From contig NZ_PRDM01000004.1 in NCBI RefSeq assembly GCF_015182285.1, forward strand, positions 558,001 to 622,000: a stretch of DNA of 64,000 bases, written 5' to 3'. Position numbers and translations under genes: made by a program. The notes below the pieces were generated by a model. The model saw only the letters and a list, made by a program, of their open reading frames with translations. It was not told the origin of the DNA and did not search any database. Positions 1 to 9,131 of the stretch are shown here, in pieces (the first letter of the stretch is position 1; each line of letters starts with the position of its first letter). The stretch comes from Flavobacterium hungaricum. Its GTDB lineage: Bacteria; Bacteroidota; Bacteroidia; Flavobacteriales; Flavobacteriaceae.

Positions 1-444
1 TGCATAAAAACGCGCGTCCTGATATTCATATCCTCTTGTTCCAGGATATCCTGCACAAGTTTTTGTCCCTGCACAATTGTATAATCCGAATTTCAGCCCT
101 TTACTGTGCACATAATCAATAAGTGCTTTCATGCCGTTTGGAAATTTTTGAGGATCAGGAACCAAATCTCCGTTTACATCACGCTCGTGTGTCATCCAGC
201 CGTCGTCTAAAACAATGTAATTGTATCCCGCAGCCGCTAAACCTGATGAAACCATTATATCGGCTGTTTCTTTAACCAATTTTTCGTCAATATTAGTAGC
301 AAAGGTATTCCAGGAATTCCACCCCATTGGAGGCGTCATGGCTAAACCTTCAAATTTTCCACCTTCCTGAACGTGTGTGTTTCCTTGGCTGAAACCTAAA
401 CTGAACATACTCAGAGCAACGAATAGTAATACTGCTTTTTTCAT
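1..444 (-). CDS. GH27 alpha-galactosidase, N-terminal part (runs off window)
   Basis: 148 codons are visible, starting with ATG at 444; the C-terminal part lies left of the window. A signal peptide (MKKAVLLFVALSMFSLGFSQ) is followed by MTPPMGWNSWNTF, the hallmark start of the GH27 barrel, then VLDDGWM and GLKFGLYNCAGTKTCAGYPG, also typical of GH27 and GH36 clan D enzymes. The catalytic Asp residues are outside the window. The family removes alpha-1,6-galactose from galactomannan or from galacto-oligosaccharides. Its place downstream of SusC/SusD in a mannan locus suggests it debranches galactomannan in the periplasm or at the surface. GH27 also contains alpha-N-acetylgalactosaminidases and isomaltodextranases, so the exact substrate is inferred from context. 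Confidence 0.87.
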   Translation of the reverse strand, partial: MKKAVLLFVALSMFSLGFSQGNTHVQEGGKFEGLAMTPPMGWNSWNTFATNIDEKLVKETADIMVSSGLAAAGYNYIVLDDGWMTHERDVNGDLVPDPQKFPNGMKALIDYVHSKGLKFGLYNCAGTKTCAGYPGTRGYEYQDARFYA

Positions 445-511
445 TTTTATTTATTTTGTGATATTTTTTAATCTATTGGATTACCCAAAAAATAACCGCT
501 TATTTATGTAA

Positions 512-545
512 AAAAACTCCATTGCGATCATCTCGAAATGGAGTT
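512..545 (-). terminator. Intrinsic terminator after the T9SS protein gene
   Basis: On the minus strand AACTCCATTT and AAATGGAGTT-like arms form a hairpin followed by a run of T. It sits 25 bases past the stop of the 321-residue protein and before the GH27 gene, so GH27 probably has its own promoter. Confidence 0.7.
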
Positions 546-569
546 GTCTGCTTTATTATGAACCTACTA

Positions 570-1535
570 TTAAATCACTACCAAATTTTTTGTTCTTACA
601 ACTCCATTTGAATAGGTTACCTGAACAACATACATCCCTGCTGTTAATGCCGCTCCTACGCTTGACTTAAGGGCAATTGCTGTGCTTGAATTGGTCAATG
701 AAAAAGTAGCGACCAAAACACCCGAATTATTATAAATTTTGCATATGCCCGGTGATACCTGCGTAACCTGAGGTGCCAAAATGGTAATATATCCGTTACT
801 GTAAGGATTTGGCGCAACTGTTATGTCATAATTTACTGTTGGTGTGTTGTTGGCACAATTGGTTAAATTTAAAGAAACAGAATTACTGTAAGATGTTGCT
901 GTAACCGAGTTAGACAAACAACCTGAAGCTGATGTTCTAGAAGTGATGTCGTATAAAAAATAAGGCTGTCCGTTTAAGGGTAATTTTAATTCGAATACAT
1001 TTTTAGACGTTTCTGTGATAATGATCGAAGCATCTGGTATACGAGGCGCAATAGTATAACTAGTATAAGGACTCGGGTTTGGATTTGTAGCAACGTTTAA
1101 TGTTATAATGTGATATTGCGGCGTACAATAGTCGCTTGTTTTGGTAACGAGATAACTTGGCGGAGTTGGCGATGTTGCCGTTAAAAATTGAAAATCTGGT
1201 GTGGTATACACAACGCTGCCTGCCAAGTAAAATGTCGCTTTGATGGAACTTGGACTATTAATTATATTCCCCGATTTAATTACCACTCTATTAATAGGAT
1301 CTGACGGGTTTCCTGAAAAAGTAATTCCACTATCATTAGACGACCAGACTATACTATCGTAACTTACTGCATCGGCATTCATAATCTTATACGTTGGATT
1401 ACTAGAAATACAGTAGGGATTTAAACCCGTAATATATTGTGCCTGCATTCCTGAAATCATCAAAAGAAAAAAACTACTGGTTAAAAGAATTTTGCTTTTG
1501 AGAGTACTAACATTCAAAAAGTAATTGTTTTTCAT
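570..1535 (-). CDS. Secreted protein with T9SS type A sorting domain
   Basis: 321 residues. A signal peptide ends near residue 33 (SGMQAQ). Residues ~35-235 are low-complexity, Ser/Thr/Asn-rich beta-type sequence with four Cys and match no family I recognise. Residues ~238-321 look like a Por secretion-system (type IX, type A) C-terminal domain: VAPNPYSNGYITI, KIYNNSGVLV, LTAGMYVVQV, then a final KNLVVI. The protein is therefore probably exported through the outer membrane and anchored or released. It is flanked on both sides by terminators, so it forms a single-gene transcript between the SusCD operon and GH27. A role in binding or processing mannan is only a guess from position. Confidence 0.75.
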   Translation of the reverse strand: MKNNYFLNVSTLKSKILLTSSFFLLMISGMQAQYITGLNPYCISSNPTYKIMNADAVSYDSIVWSSNDSGITFSGNPSDPINRVVIKSGNIINSPSSIKATFYLAGSVVYTTPDFQFLTATSPTPPSYLVTKTSDYCTPQYHIITLNVATNPNPSPYTSYTIAPRIPDASIIITETSKNVFELKLPLNGQPYFLYDITSRTSASGCLSNSVTATSYSNSVSLNLTNCANNTPTVNYDITVAPNPYSNGYITILAPQVTQVSPGICKIYNNSGVLVATFSLTNSSTAIALKSSVGAALTAGMYVVQVTYSNGVVRTKNLVVI

Positions 1536-1572
1536 AATTATATTTTTTTAGTGTTAAAATAATTGAGATCTG

Positions 1573-1599
1573 TAAATTTAGATATCGATTTTATACCAA
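1573..1599 (-). promoter_or_regulatory. Possible promoter of the T9SS protein gene
   Basis: On the minus strand TTG, 16 bases, then TAAATTTA, one base off the Bacteroidota -7 consensus TAnnTTTG. It lies about 40 bases before the start codon. Weak match. Confidence 0.3.
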
Positions 1600-1664
1600 T
1601 TCGATACTATTTTATTAAAACACAATACTATATGATCATTTAGAAAGAATTTTCTTTAATAAAA

Positions 1665-1700
1665 AAAAACTCCACTTCGATACATCAAAATGGAGTTTTT
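1665..1700 (-). terminator. Intrinsic terminator of the SusCD/SGBP operon
   Basis: Minus-strand arms AAAAACTCCA and TGGAGTTTTT close a hairpin followed by T-rich sequence. It lies 26 bases past the stop of the glycan-binding protein and ends the SusC-SusD-SGBP transcript. Confidence 0.75.
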
Positions 1701-1725
1701 AGAAATACTAACAATAAAAACTTAC

Positions 1726-2811
1726 TTACTCAGCTTTAACGGTAAAACCGATATTGTCAAAATAGAATGTATTTTCAATTCCATCTCCTTTTTCTGTTGT
1801 CGTTCTGTTTTGGAATGATATGTTTTGAACACGATCTGTATTAGTTAAAACAGACCACGGAAGATAAAATGTTTTCCACTCTGTAGTTACATCTAGGATA
1901 GGAGGATTATTATCCCAATTTCCATTAAAGACAAAACCAAGTTTACCTGGAACTTTTGCTTTTATAGCCACACGCAATCCAGAATATGGCGTAAGTTGAT
2001 CGTACCAGCTCCAGTTTCCTTGGATATTACCCCAAGCATCCATTTTTTTAGAGATATACGTTAATCCCTGTTCTGCAGTACCATCGGTAACATAGGTATA
2101 ATTATTCCAAGATGGGAAATCTAATCCGTAGTACGAAACGTCATCAAATATTGCAGTTCCAACAGCATAAGAAGAACTAGTCTCTCCAGACATATTGGCT
2201 ACTGTAAGGTATCTTGTATCAGCATCTGCCGGCAGTTTCACCACAATTTTTTCTAATGTAGAAGAAACCACTGTAACAGGAACCGCTTCTTTTGATTTTG
2301 TTTTTGCAAGCGTAACAACTGGATTTAAGAAATATTTACCCACTATAGTTACCTCTTGATCAGCAGCTGCATTTATTGGATAAAATCCCGCAATTGTCGG
2401 CACAGGCGGCGCAATTACAAAATCGAATACAGCGGTACCATTTTTCGTTTCTACTTTTAACTGGTTTGAAGAATTAGCATAGGGCGTATTTTCATCAATT
2501 TGAATAACAATATCAGTATCAGTTACAAAAGTCGGTCTAAAATAACTGCTGAAATCATTAAACGTAACTTTTGTAGTAGTCAAAAATCCTTTACCATGAA
2601 TCACATAGTAATTTTTTGGATATCCAACAGTAACAGGTTCAAATGGTTTAAGAGTACCATTTGTCTCGTAGCCAGTAGGCGAAACAGACTCAATAACCAG
2701 TGTTCCAGAAGAGGCAGAAGCATTATCATCATTTGAACATGCACTGAAAAGTATTAAAGATAACAACCATGTCAAACATGCTGCTAACGAAACAATTTTT
2801 ATATTTTTCAT
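1726..2811 (-). CDS. Surface glycan-binding lipoprotein (SusE/F position, IPT/TIG domains)
   Basis: 361 residues. A lipoprotein signal with lipobox LFSAC precedes Cys25; the following SNDD is acidic, like the lipoprotein export signal of Bacteroidota, so surface exposure is likely. Residues ~38-133 and ~134-215 are two IPT/TIG immunoglobulin-like folds (VTIVGKYF motif in the second). Residues ~220-361 resemble the glycan-binding C-terminal domain of SGBP-B proteins, rich in Trp and Tyr (NWSWYDQLTPYSG) and ending FYFDNIGFTV. It is the third gene of the susC-susD operon, 17 bases after susD. The substrate, mannan, is inferred from the neighbouring mannanases. Confidence 0.82.
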   Translation of the reverse strand: MKNIKIVSLAACLTWLLSLILFSACSNDDNASASSGTLVIESVSPTGYETNGTLKPFEPVTVGYPKNYYVIHGKGFLTTTKVTFNDFSSYFRPTFVTDTDIVIQIDENTPYANSSNQLKVETKNGTAVFDFVIAPPVPTIAGFYPINAAADQEVTIVGKYFLNPVVTLAKTKSKEAVPVTVVSSTLEKIVVKLPADADTRYLTVANMSGETSSSYAVGTAIFDDVSYYGLDFPSWNNYTYVTDGTAEQGLTYISKKMDAWGNIQGNWSWYDQLTPYSGLRVAIKAKVPGKLGFVFNGNWDNNPPILDVTTEWKTFYLPWSVLTNTDRVQNISFQNRTTTEKGDGIENTFYFDNIGFTVKAE

Positions 2812-2828
2812 CTTTTTAGTTTTAAAAA

Positions 2829-4427
2829 TTATTTAAAAGCATATGGCACCACTTCTTTTAATCTTGGGTTTTTAATCAAATCATCTGCCGGATAAGGCAA
2901 TAAAAGATTGGTAGCTGAAATTGAAATGTGTTTTTCGACTTCTCTATTCCCTCTGTTTTGAGCTTCTAATATTGCCTTAGCCTTACTAAATGGCAAACGT
3001 CCTAAATCAAAATAATAATCTCCTTCACATGCTAATTCTGCACGTCTTTCTTTAAATATATCATCAAAAGATATGGTTGTTTTTTCTGGAACTCCTGCTC
3101 TTCTGCGCACTGCATTAAAAGATGCAAGAGCAGCTGGATCTGAAGTACTTCCTGTCTGTGTACCCAAAGTAGCTTCGGCATGAATTAACAACAGTTCTGC
3201 ATAACGCATCATATAACTATTCATACTGCTTTCTCCATTAAACGGAGGATTAAAAGGACCTGTTATTGGTAAATTTTCTTTTCCGATAACGTATTTTTTC
3301 AATCCTGCACCCGATTTTTGTGCTTCGTATTGAATATCAAATGTATAACCTAAAATCTTTTTTGCATCTACTTCAAGAGTTTCTGCGTAAGTCAAGTTTG
3401 GATAAAAATCTCCCGGAAGCATAAAAGTTTCTATTCTTCTTTTATCATTAATTTCGTATACATTCTTGATCAAATCCTGAGATGGCGCTATCTGCCCTGA
3501 ATAAGTAGTTTCTACCAATCTGTTTTCTGGTGCGAATAAGGTATTAGAGAAATTACCGTCAAAGTACGTTCCAGCCCCATTCCACTGCCAAGAAAAAATC
3601 GATTCCTCGTTATTGTTATTTTTCTGAAGCCACAAATCTGCAAACGATTTTGTAGGCAGAGCATCTCCGCCTAATAGTTTAAACTCGCCGCTGTCAATAA
3701 CTTCTTTAGACAATGCTTTTGCCAGATCATATTTTTTCTGGTACAAATACACCTTTGCCAAAAGCGCTTTTGCAGAACCACTTGACACGTGAGCATTTGC
3801 AGCATAATCTGAACCTCTGTTTTTAGATCTCAAATTAGCAATAGCAAATTTCAAATCATTTTCAATAAATTTATAGACATCCTCAGTAGGATTACTTGGA
3901 ATCACAAAATTTAAAGAATATGCACTATTGTCCTCAATAATAGGCACATTGCCCCATAATCTTACCAAGAAAAAATAAGAGAAAGCTCTAATAAAATGAG
4001 ATTCTCCAAGCGCATTATTCAAAGCTGTTTTACTAACGTTTGGTCCCACACTTTGCGGCAGACTATTAATGTAAGCGTTAGAATTTGCGATTGCTCCAAA
4101 ACAAGATCTCCAGGCATCAGAAATAAAAGCTTGAGAATCTGTAAAACTCAAATCTGTAAATTTTCCAAAATCGTTATAAACATCCGCATACATATTACCC
4201 GAAATCACGTCTGTAATTCCGTAAAATGCAGATTTATTCATATTAAACCATACAAGACCGTACAAGCCATTCGTTGCATTATCAAGCTTTACATCAGAAT
4301 CGTAATAATTTCCGATGGTTGGCGCCGCTTCTGCAGGAACGTCTAAGAAATCCTGAGAACAAGACGATGAGATCAACAATAGTATTGCTAAACCAAAAAC
4401 ACCGCTTCTATTTAGTATATTTTTCAT
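2829..4427 (-). CDS. SusD/RagB family nutrient-binding lipoprotein
   Basis: 532 residues, the usual SusD length. Lipobox ISSSC with Cys23, then SQDFLDVPAE, a characteristic SusD N-terminus. TPR-like helices follow (AKALLAKVYLYQKKYDLA), and the C-terminal SusD motifs MRYAELLLIHAEA and FKERRAELACEGDYYFDL are clear. SusD caps the SusC channel on the outer face of the outer membrane and captures oligosaccharides. It lies 11 bases after susC, in the same operon. The ligand is probably mannan oligosaccharide, by context only. Confidence 0.93.
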   Translation of the reverse strand: MKNILNRSGVFGLAILLLISSSCSQDFLDVPAEAAPTIGNYYDSDVKLDNATNGLYGLVWFNMNKSAFYGITDVISGNMYADVYNDFGKFTDLSFTDSQAFISDAWRSCFGAIANSNAYINSLPQSVGPNVSKTALNNALGESHFIRAFSYFFLVRLWGNVPIIEDNSAYSLNFVIPSNPTEDVYKFIENDLKFAIANLRSKNRGSDYAANAHVSSGSAKALLAKVYLYQKKYDLAKALSKEVIDSGEFKLLGGDALPTKSFADLWLQKNNNNEESIFSWQWNGAGTYFDGNFSNTLFAPENRLVETTYSGQIAPSQDLIKNVYEINDKRRIETFMLPGDFYPNLTYAETLEVDAKKILGYTFDIQYEAQKSGAGLKKYVIGKENLPITGPFNPPFNGESSMNSYMMRYAELLLIHAEATLGTQTGSTSDPAALASFNAVRRRAGVPEKTTISFDDIFKERRAELACEGDYYFDLGRLPFSKAKAILEAQNRGNREVEKHISISATNLLLPYPADDLIKNPRLKEVVPYAFK

Positions 4428-4438
4428 ATTAATTCGTA

Positions 4439-7400
4439 TTAAAATTCAACATTAAAACCAAAAGTGATTTGTCTCGGAACTGGGTAACGACCGTTATCTA
4501 CACCAGACAACAAGGCATCTTGGTTGTAAGCCCCTACTTCTGGATCATATCCTTTGTACTTCGTAAAAGTGAATAGGTTTTGACCCGAAGCATAAATTCT
4601 CAATCTTGTTAATTTAATTTTTGAAATGACATCTGATGGCAGAGAATACCCTAAAGTCACGTTTTGAATTCTTAAATAAGAACCGTCTTCGATAATACGT
4701 GTTGAAACCGCATTATTTATATCATCATAAGTTGAAGGTCTTGGCAGACTTCCGTTAGGATTTGAAGCAGAATAAAAATCAGAAGCCTCTGTTAAATAAT
4801 TTGTTCCCAAATTACTATTAAGCGTTCCAGACAAACGAGTTAAGTTCATTAATTTATTTCCAGCTGTACCTTGCACGAAGATAGACAAATCGACGTTTTT
4901 ATATTTAAAGTTATTTGTAAATCCGTAAGTGAATTTTGGATTTGGATTTCCAATTGGTTTCAAATCCTTCTGATCTATAACACCGTCATTATTTTGATCT
5001 TTATAAATAACATCTCCTTTTCTGAAATCCGGCAGTAAAGAGTTTGTTCCGTTTTTCAAAATTACTCTGTTGCCATTTCCGTCTGTATGTCCATATGTTG
5101 TCAAATCCTCATCTGTTCTGTAAATCCCCAGCGCTTCATACCCGACAAACGAACCTATTGGCAGCCCTTCTACCGTTCTAGAAACTGTTACGGTATTATA
5201 AGCAAGCGTTCCCATCGTTTTTACGATATTCAATCCTGCCATATTCGTAACCTCATTTTCATATTTAGTAAAGTTCAAACTTCCGTTCCATGTAAAATTC
5301 TCTGAGAATTTCTCTGTATAACCAACTGTAATCTCTATCCCTTTATTTTTCATGCTTCCAAGATTAAAATACGGCGGATTTACACCTCCTTCATAATCAC
5401 CACCTCCAGAAAGAAAGTTTGGCAACGGTACTTGGTACAAGAAATTTTTTGATACTTTTTGATACAAATCTACAGATGCTGTAAGTTTAGCATGAAACAT
5501 ATTAAAATCTAAACCTATGTTTGTTTGATCCTGAGTTTCCCATTTTAATTTTTGATTCGCTGTATTTGACGGCAGATAAGAAGTTCCCATCGAGCTGTTA
5601 ACCACATGCAGATTAGACTCGTACAAATTATTCCCAATTTGATTATTACCAGTCTGTCCCCATCCTGCTCTAATTTTAATACCATCAACATATTTTTTAG
5701 TTCCTTCCATAAAAGCTTCATTAGAAATTTTCCAAGAACCGCTTATAGAACTAAAAACGCCCCATTTATTTCCTGTATAAAATTTGGAAGATCCATCTGT
5801 TCTTATAGATGCCGCTACACCATATTTATCTGCATAATCATAAACTGCTCTTCCTAAATAAGAAGCTAAAGTCTGCGTTCCAGAATATACCCCGCTTGTA
5901 ACTGCTTTTGGTAAATCTGATGCTGCAAGGGTTTTGTTATTATTGTCTGTGTATCCTCCAGCCAATATAGAATATCCTTCCCAATGTGCTCTATTAGATT
6001 CTTGTACTGCCAAAAGTGTTAAATTGTGTTTACCAAAAGTATTTCTATAGGTAAGCATGTTTTTTAAGTTCCAAGAATTTCCGCTTGACGGATTATAGTA
6101 CAAGTTGGCATAACTTTTTACAGCATTACCCAAAGAGTACATTGGATCAAATCTTTGCCCTAAGTTATCGTAGATGTAACCACCTGCTTCAAAACGGTAT
6201 TCTAAACCTTTTAAAATATCTACCTGAGTATAAAAGTTACCCGAATAGTTTTTTCTAACTAAAGTATTTGAACCTAATAATGAAGTCGCTACCGGATTTA
6301 CAAATGAAGTATTTCCTCCAGAAGGCGGTCCCGAAAAAGCACCTGACAATTCTCTTACCGCAACATCTGGAGTTGCCAGTAAAGAAGTAGCTACAACACC
6401 ATTAAATTGACCGTTTAACGTTAATTTCTCATCTGTAATTGCTCCACTCACGTTAACTCCAACTTTGATAAAGCTGTTTACTTTTGCATCAATATTAGTT
6501 CTGAAATTATATCTCTTAAACCCAGATTCGATAACAATTCCCTCTTGATTTAAAACACCTCCAGAGATATAGTAATTGATTCCTTCTTTGCCTCCTGAAA
6601 AAGACAATTGGTTAGACGACATCAAACCCGTTTCGTAAATAGCATCCTGCCAGTCTGTACCTTTTCCTAAAACTTCAGGATGTGCAAATTCTGGGCGTTT
6701 TGATGATGGATCGTAAACATCTGCTAAAGCATTCTGATGTATGGCATATTCCTGCAAGTTCATCGAATGCAATTTTTTTGGCAGATTACTAATCGAGTAC
6801 GAACTCTCAAAAGATAATTTACCAGTGCCTTTTTTACCCGATTTTGTAGTTACAATGATAACCCCGTTTGCACCACGAGAACCATAAATTGCTGTTGCCG
6901 AAGCATCTTTTAAAATATCAATAGACTCGATATCATTTGGATTTATCAGTGCCAGCGGACTCTGAGTGATATTACCATTATTAGAGAAATTAGAATTTCC
7001 CTGCGCATTTCTTCCAGACGTAGAAGAGTTTCTTGCATCACCAGAAATCGGCACACCATCTATTACATACAAAGGCTCGTTAGTTCCTGTTAATGAAGAA
7101 ACCCCTCGAATTCTCACCGAAACGTTACTTCCCGGTTCTCCAGAGTTACTATTAACGACTACCCCCGCAGCTTTACCCTGCATCATCTGATCGAATGAAG
7201 CTACTTTTAAATTTTCAATATCTCTCGAACTAATGCTGGAAATAGCACTATTTACGTCTTTTCTCTTTTGAGTTCCGTACCCAATTACCACAACATCTTT
7301 TAGGTCTTCTGTATTTGATTTCAGAATTACATTAATTGTAGTTTTAGTCCCAACTGCTATTTTTTGAGTAGTAAATCCGATAAAGGAGAAAGACAAAGTA

Positions 7401-7636
7401 GCATTTGCTGGAACATCAATCGAAAATTTTCCATCAAAATCTGTTGAAGAGGTAATCTTTGTGCCGACAACTGAGATATTGGCACCCGGAATAGACAATC
7501 CTTTTTCATCTGCAACCGTTCCCGAGACCTTTACCTGAGCCGTAATAAAATTACTAGTCAGCAACAAAAATAAAATCAAAGGAACTGCTCTGTGGTTAGC
7601 GTTCCAATGAATGAAGTTAGTCATTAGTTTTTTCAT
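4439..7636 (-). CDS. SusC/RagA family TonB-dependent outer-membrane transporter
   Basis: 1065 residues. After a signal peptide (cleavage near FITAQ, residue 34) come a CarboxypepD_reg-like domain (~35-115), a TonB-box-like segment DVVVIGYGTQKRKDV (~115-130), the plug (~130-275; VRIRGVSSLTG, YVIDGVP, DASATAIYGSRGANGVI) and a long beta-barrel ending in an aromatic residue (RQITFGFNVEF), all diagnostic of SusC. It imports oligosaccharides across the outer membrane using TonB/ExbBD energy, paired with the following susD. The AraC-type regulator encoded immediately upstream, on the same strand, is a plausible controller. A second ATG lies at codon 5, so the exact start is uncertain by a few codons. 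Confidence 0.95.
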   Translation of the reverse strand: MKKLMTNFIHWNANHRAVPLILFLLLTSNFITAQVKVSGTVADEKGLSIPGANISVVGTKITSSTDFDGKFSIDVPANATLSFSFIGFTTQKIAVGTKTTINVILKSNTEDLKDVVVIGYGTQKRKDVNSAISSISSRDIENLKVASFDQMMQGKAAGVVVNSNSGEPGSNVSVRIRGVSSLTGTNEPLYVIDGVPISGDARNSSTSGRNAQGNSNFSNNGNITQSPLALINPNDIESIDILKDASATAIYGSRGANGVIIVTTKSGKKGTGKLSFESSYSISNLPKKLHSMNLQEYAIHQNALADVYDPSSKRPEFAHPEVLGKGTDWQDAIYETGLMSSNQLSFSGGKEGINYYISGGVLNQEGIVIESGFKRYNFRTNIDAKVNSFIKVGVNVSGAITDEKLTLNGQFNGVVATSLLATPDVAVRELSGAFSGPPSGGNTSFVNPVATSLLGSNTLVRKNYSGNFYTQVDILKGLEYRFEAGGYIYDNLGQRFDPMYSLGNAVKSYANLYYNPSSGNSWNLKNMLTYRNTFGKHNLTLLAVQESNRAHWEGYSILAGGYTDNNNKTLAASDLPKAVTSGVYSGTQTLASYLGRAVYDYADKYGVAASIRTDGSSKFYTGNKWGVFSSISGSWKISNEAFMEGTKKYVDGIKIRAGWGQTGNNQIGNNLYESNLHVVNSSMGTSYLPSNTANQKLKWETQDQTNIGLDFNMFHAKLTASVDLYQKVSKNFLYQVPLPNFLSGGGDYEGGVNPPYFNLGSMKNKGIEITVGYTEKFSENFTWNGSLNFTKYENEVTNMAGLNIVKTMGTLAYNTVTVSRTVEGLPIGSFVGYEALGIYRTDEDLTTYGHTDGNGNRVILKNGTNSLLPDFRKGDVIYKDQNNDGVIDQKDLKPIGNPNPKFTYGFTNNFKYKNVDLSIFVQGTAGNKLMNLTRLSGTLNSNLGTNYLTEASDFYSASNPNGSLPRPSTYDDINNAVSTRIIEDGSYLRIQNVTLGYSLPSDVISKIKLTRLRIYASGQNLFTFTKYKGYDPEVGAYNQDALLSGVDNGRYPVPRQITFGFNVEF

Positions 7637-7717
7637 AATAAGTGTTTGGTTAGTTTAATTGTAATCTATAGAATTTAAGGCATAAAAAGTGGCGGCTTAT
7701 TTTCTTAAATTATTTAA

Positions 7718-7745
7718 CAAATCTATAACAGAAGGAAATATCAAA
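7718..7745 (-). promoter_or_regulatory. Probable promoter of the susC operon
   Basis: On the minus strand TTTG, 16 bases, TAGATTTG. The -7 box is a perfect TAnnTTTG match, and the spacing is slightly short. It would give a 5' leader of about 75 bases before susC. Confidence 0.5.
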
Positions 7746-7880
7746 TCGATAATATTATATCATTTAATGATAATATTTTTACTATACAGGTTTAAAAAAA
7801 CATATATCAAAATAAAACCTATCAAATTTTACATTATTCGCAATCCGCAACTTTAAACAGCCCAATCTTATAAAGAAAAG

Positions 7881-7915
7881 TTAACGAAATCGTAAAAAGA
7901 AAACGTTTTCGTTAA
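7881..7915. promoter_or_regulatory. Nested palindrome: candidate operator or terminator
   Basis: TTAACGAAA (7881-7889) is the exact inverse of TTTCGTTAA (7907-7915), and inside it lies the perfect 12-base palindrome GAAAACGTTTTC (7899-7910). It sits between the stop of the AraC-type gene and the susC promoter. The palindrome resembles LacI-family operators with a central CG. The outer arms followed by T-rich minus-strand sequence could equally terminate the regulator transcript. The rest of the 7637-7947 gap shows no gene. Confidence 0.45.
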
Positions 7916-7947
7916 AAATAATATCTAATGATGAAAAAAAAGTATCA

Positions 7948-8826
7948 TTATAAAATTCGCTTCAGACCTGAGAAATCTTCACGATACTGACTTGGTGTAC
8001 AGTTTTTGGTTGCTTTAAAACTTCGGTTAAAGTTAGCAATATTATTAAAGCCCGATTTGAACGCCACCTCAGAAACACTCATATCTTTTTCTACCAGCCA
8101 TCGTGCCGCATAACCTATTCGGATATCATTTATATAATTGACAAAAGTTTTTCCGGTGCGTTTTTTAATAAAGCGATTAAACGAAATGATCGACATGCTG
8201 GCAACGCTCGCAACATCCTCTAAAGTAATTTTTTCTGCAAAATGTTTCTGCACATATTCGTAAACCAATTTCATTTTATCATAATCGTCAAACGTATCAT
8301 AATCTACTGTATAAGTAGAAAGCAATCGCTGGTTTCTAGAATTGGCAAGATCATATAATAAAGAAGTAATTTCTAAAAAATAGTCCATACCATCTAATTT
8401 AGACAGCCTTACAAGTCTTGGAGTCAATTCTTCGGCGGTTTTTTTAGAAAAAAGAATTCCGTGAATAGAGCGGTTAAACATATCCCGAATCGGATTCATT
8501 ATACGTCTGGAGAGCAGAGACTCGTGAAATAAATCATTATGAAACTGAATTGTTATTTCGTGAATTTTTTTACTCGTGCATTTATTCAATTCCCAGCCGT
8601 GATATAAATTAGGTCCAATTAAAACCAATTCGACATTATCAATTTCTTCAATATTATCTCCAACAACACGCTTTACTCCTTTTCCGTTTAGGATAAAATT
8701 AATTTCAAATTCCGGATGGTAATGAACAGGAAAATCAAAACTATCTTTGACACGGTCAAAAACCAAAAAACTGTCTCCTGCAGCAAGCGGCGCAATTTCT
8801 CTGTAAAAATTTTTAGTAGTACTCAT
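7948..8826 (-). CDS. AraC family transcriptional regulator with cupin sensor domain
   Basis: 292 residues from the ATG at 8826; an upstream in-frame TTG at 8874 is less likely. The N-terminal half (~10-110) is a cupin-like sugar-sensing domain (FPVHYHPEFEINFILNGKG). Residues ~185-290 form the double helix-turn-helix DNA-binding domain (ITLEDVASVASMSIISFNRF and VSEVAFKSGFNNIANFNRSF, then CTPSQYR). Many mannan loci of Bacteroidota use hybrid two-component sensors; here this soluble regulator lies between the susCD operon and the divergent mannanase operon, so it is the best candidate for local control. The inducer is unknown; mannobiose or another intracellular sugar would fit a cytoplasmic sensor. 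Confidence 0.88.
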   Translation of the reverse strand: MSTTKNFYREIAPLAAGDSFLVFDRVKDSFDFPVHYHPEFEINFILNGKGVKRVVGDNIEEIDNVELVLIGPNLYHGWELNKCTSKKIHEITIQFHNDLFHESLLSRRIMNPIRDMFNRSIHGILFSKKTAEELTPRLVRLSKLDGMDYFLEITSLLYDLANSRNQRLLSTYTVDYDTFDDYDKMKLVYEYVQKHFAEKITLEDVASVASMSIISFNRFIKKRTGKTFVNYINDIRIGYAARWLVEKDMSVSEVAFKSGFNNIANFNRSFKATKNCTPSQYREDFSGLKRIL

Positions 8827-9131
8827 TCTAAAATATAAGGTTAGGTTGTGGTTGTAAGTTTTATTTGACTGCAATAATATGATATATAATTGATAAAATA
8901 ATATTAATTATACGAATAACATCCTTTTATCTTTGAAAAATAGAATTATCAGTTTTATAAAAAGCAGACAGATTATAAACATTAATCATTTTTTATCAGG
9001 AATCTTTTTATAGTTTTAATAATTTTAGCTCCAAAATGATATTGAATTTTCGAAACAAAAAGACCACTTATTTGATTCGATTACAAATCATCAATTTGAA
9101 TTACATTACACTGAAAAACAAGTATATTAAA
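8827..9131. promoter_or_regulatory. Divergent promoter region between araC-type gene and GH26 operon
   Basis: 305 AT-rich bases with no gene. A perfect plus-strand -7 box TATCTTTG lies at 8928-8935, but no TTG is found at the expected -33 distance; if used it would give a leader near 190 bases before the GH26 start. The near match TAATTTTA around 9020 is an alternative. Confidence 0.35.

Noticed and set aside
9036..9131. Longer start for the first GH26 gene
   Set aside because: The added residues are polar and would bury the signal sequence that begins at the ATG at 9132.
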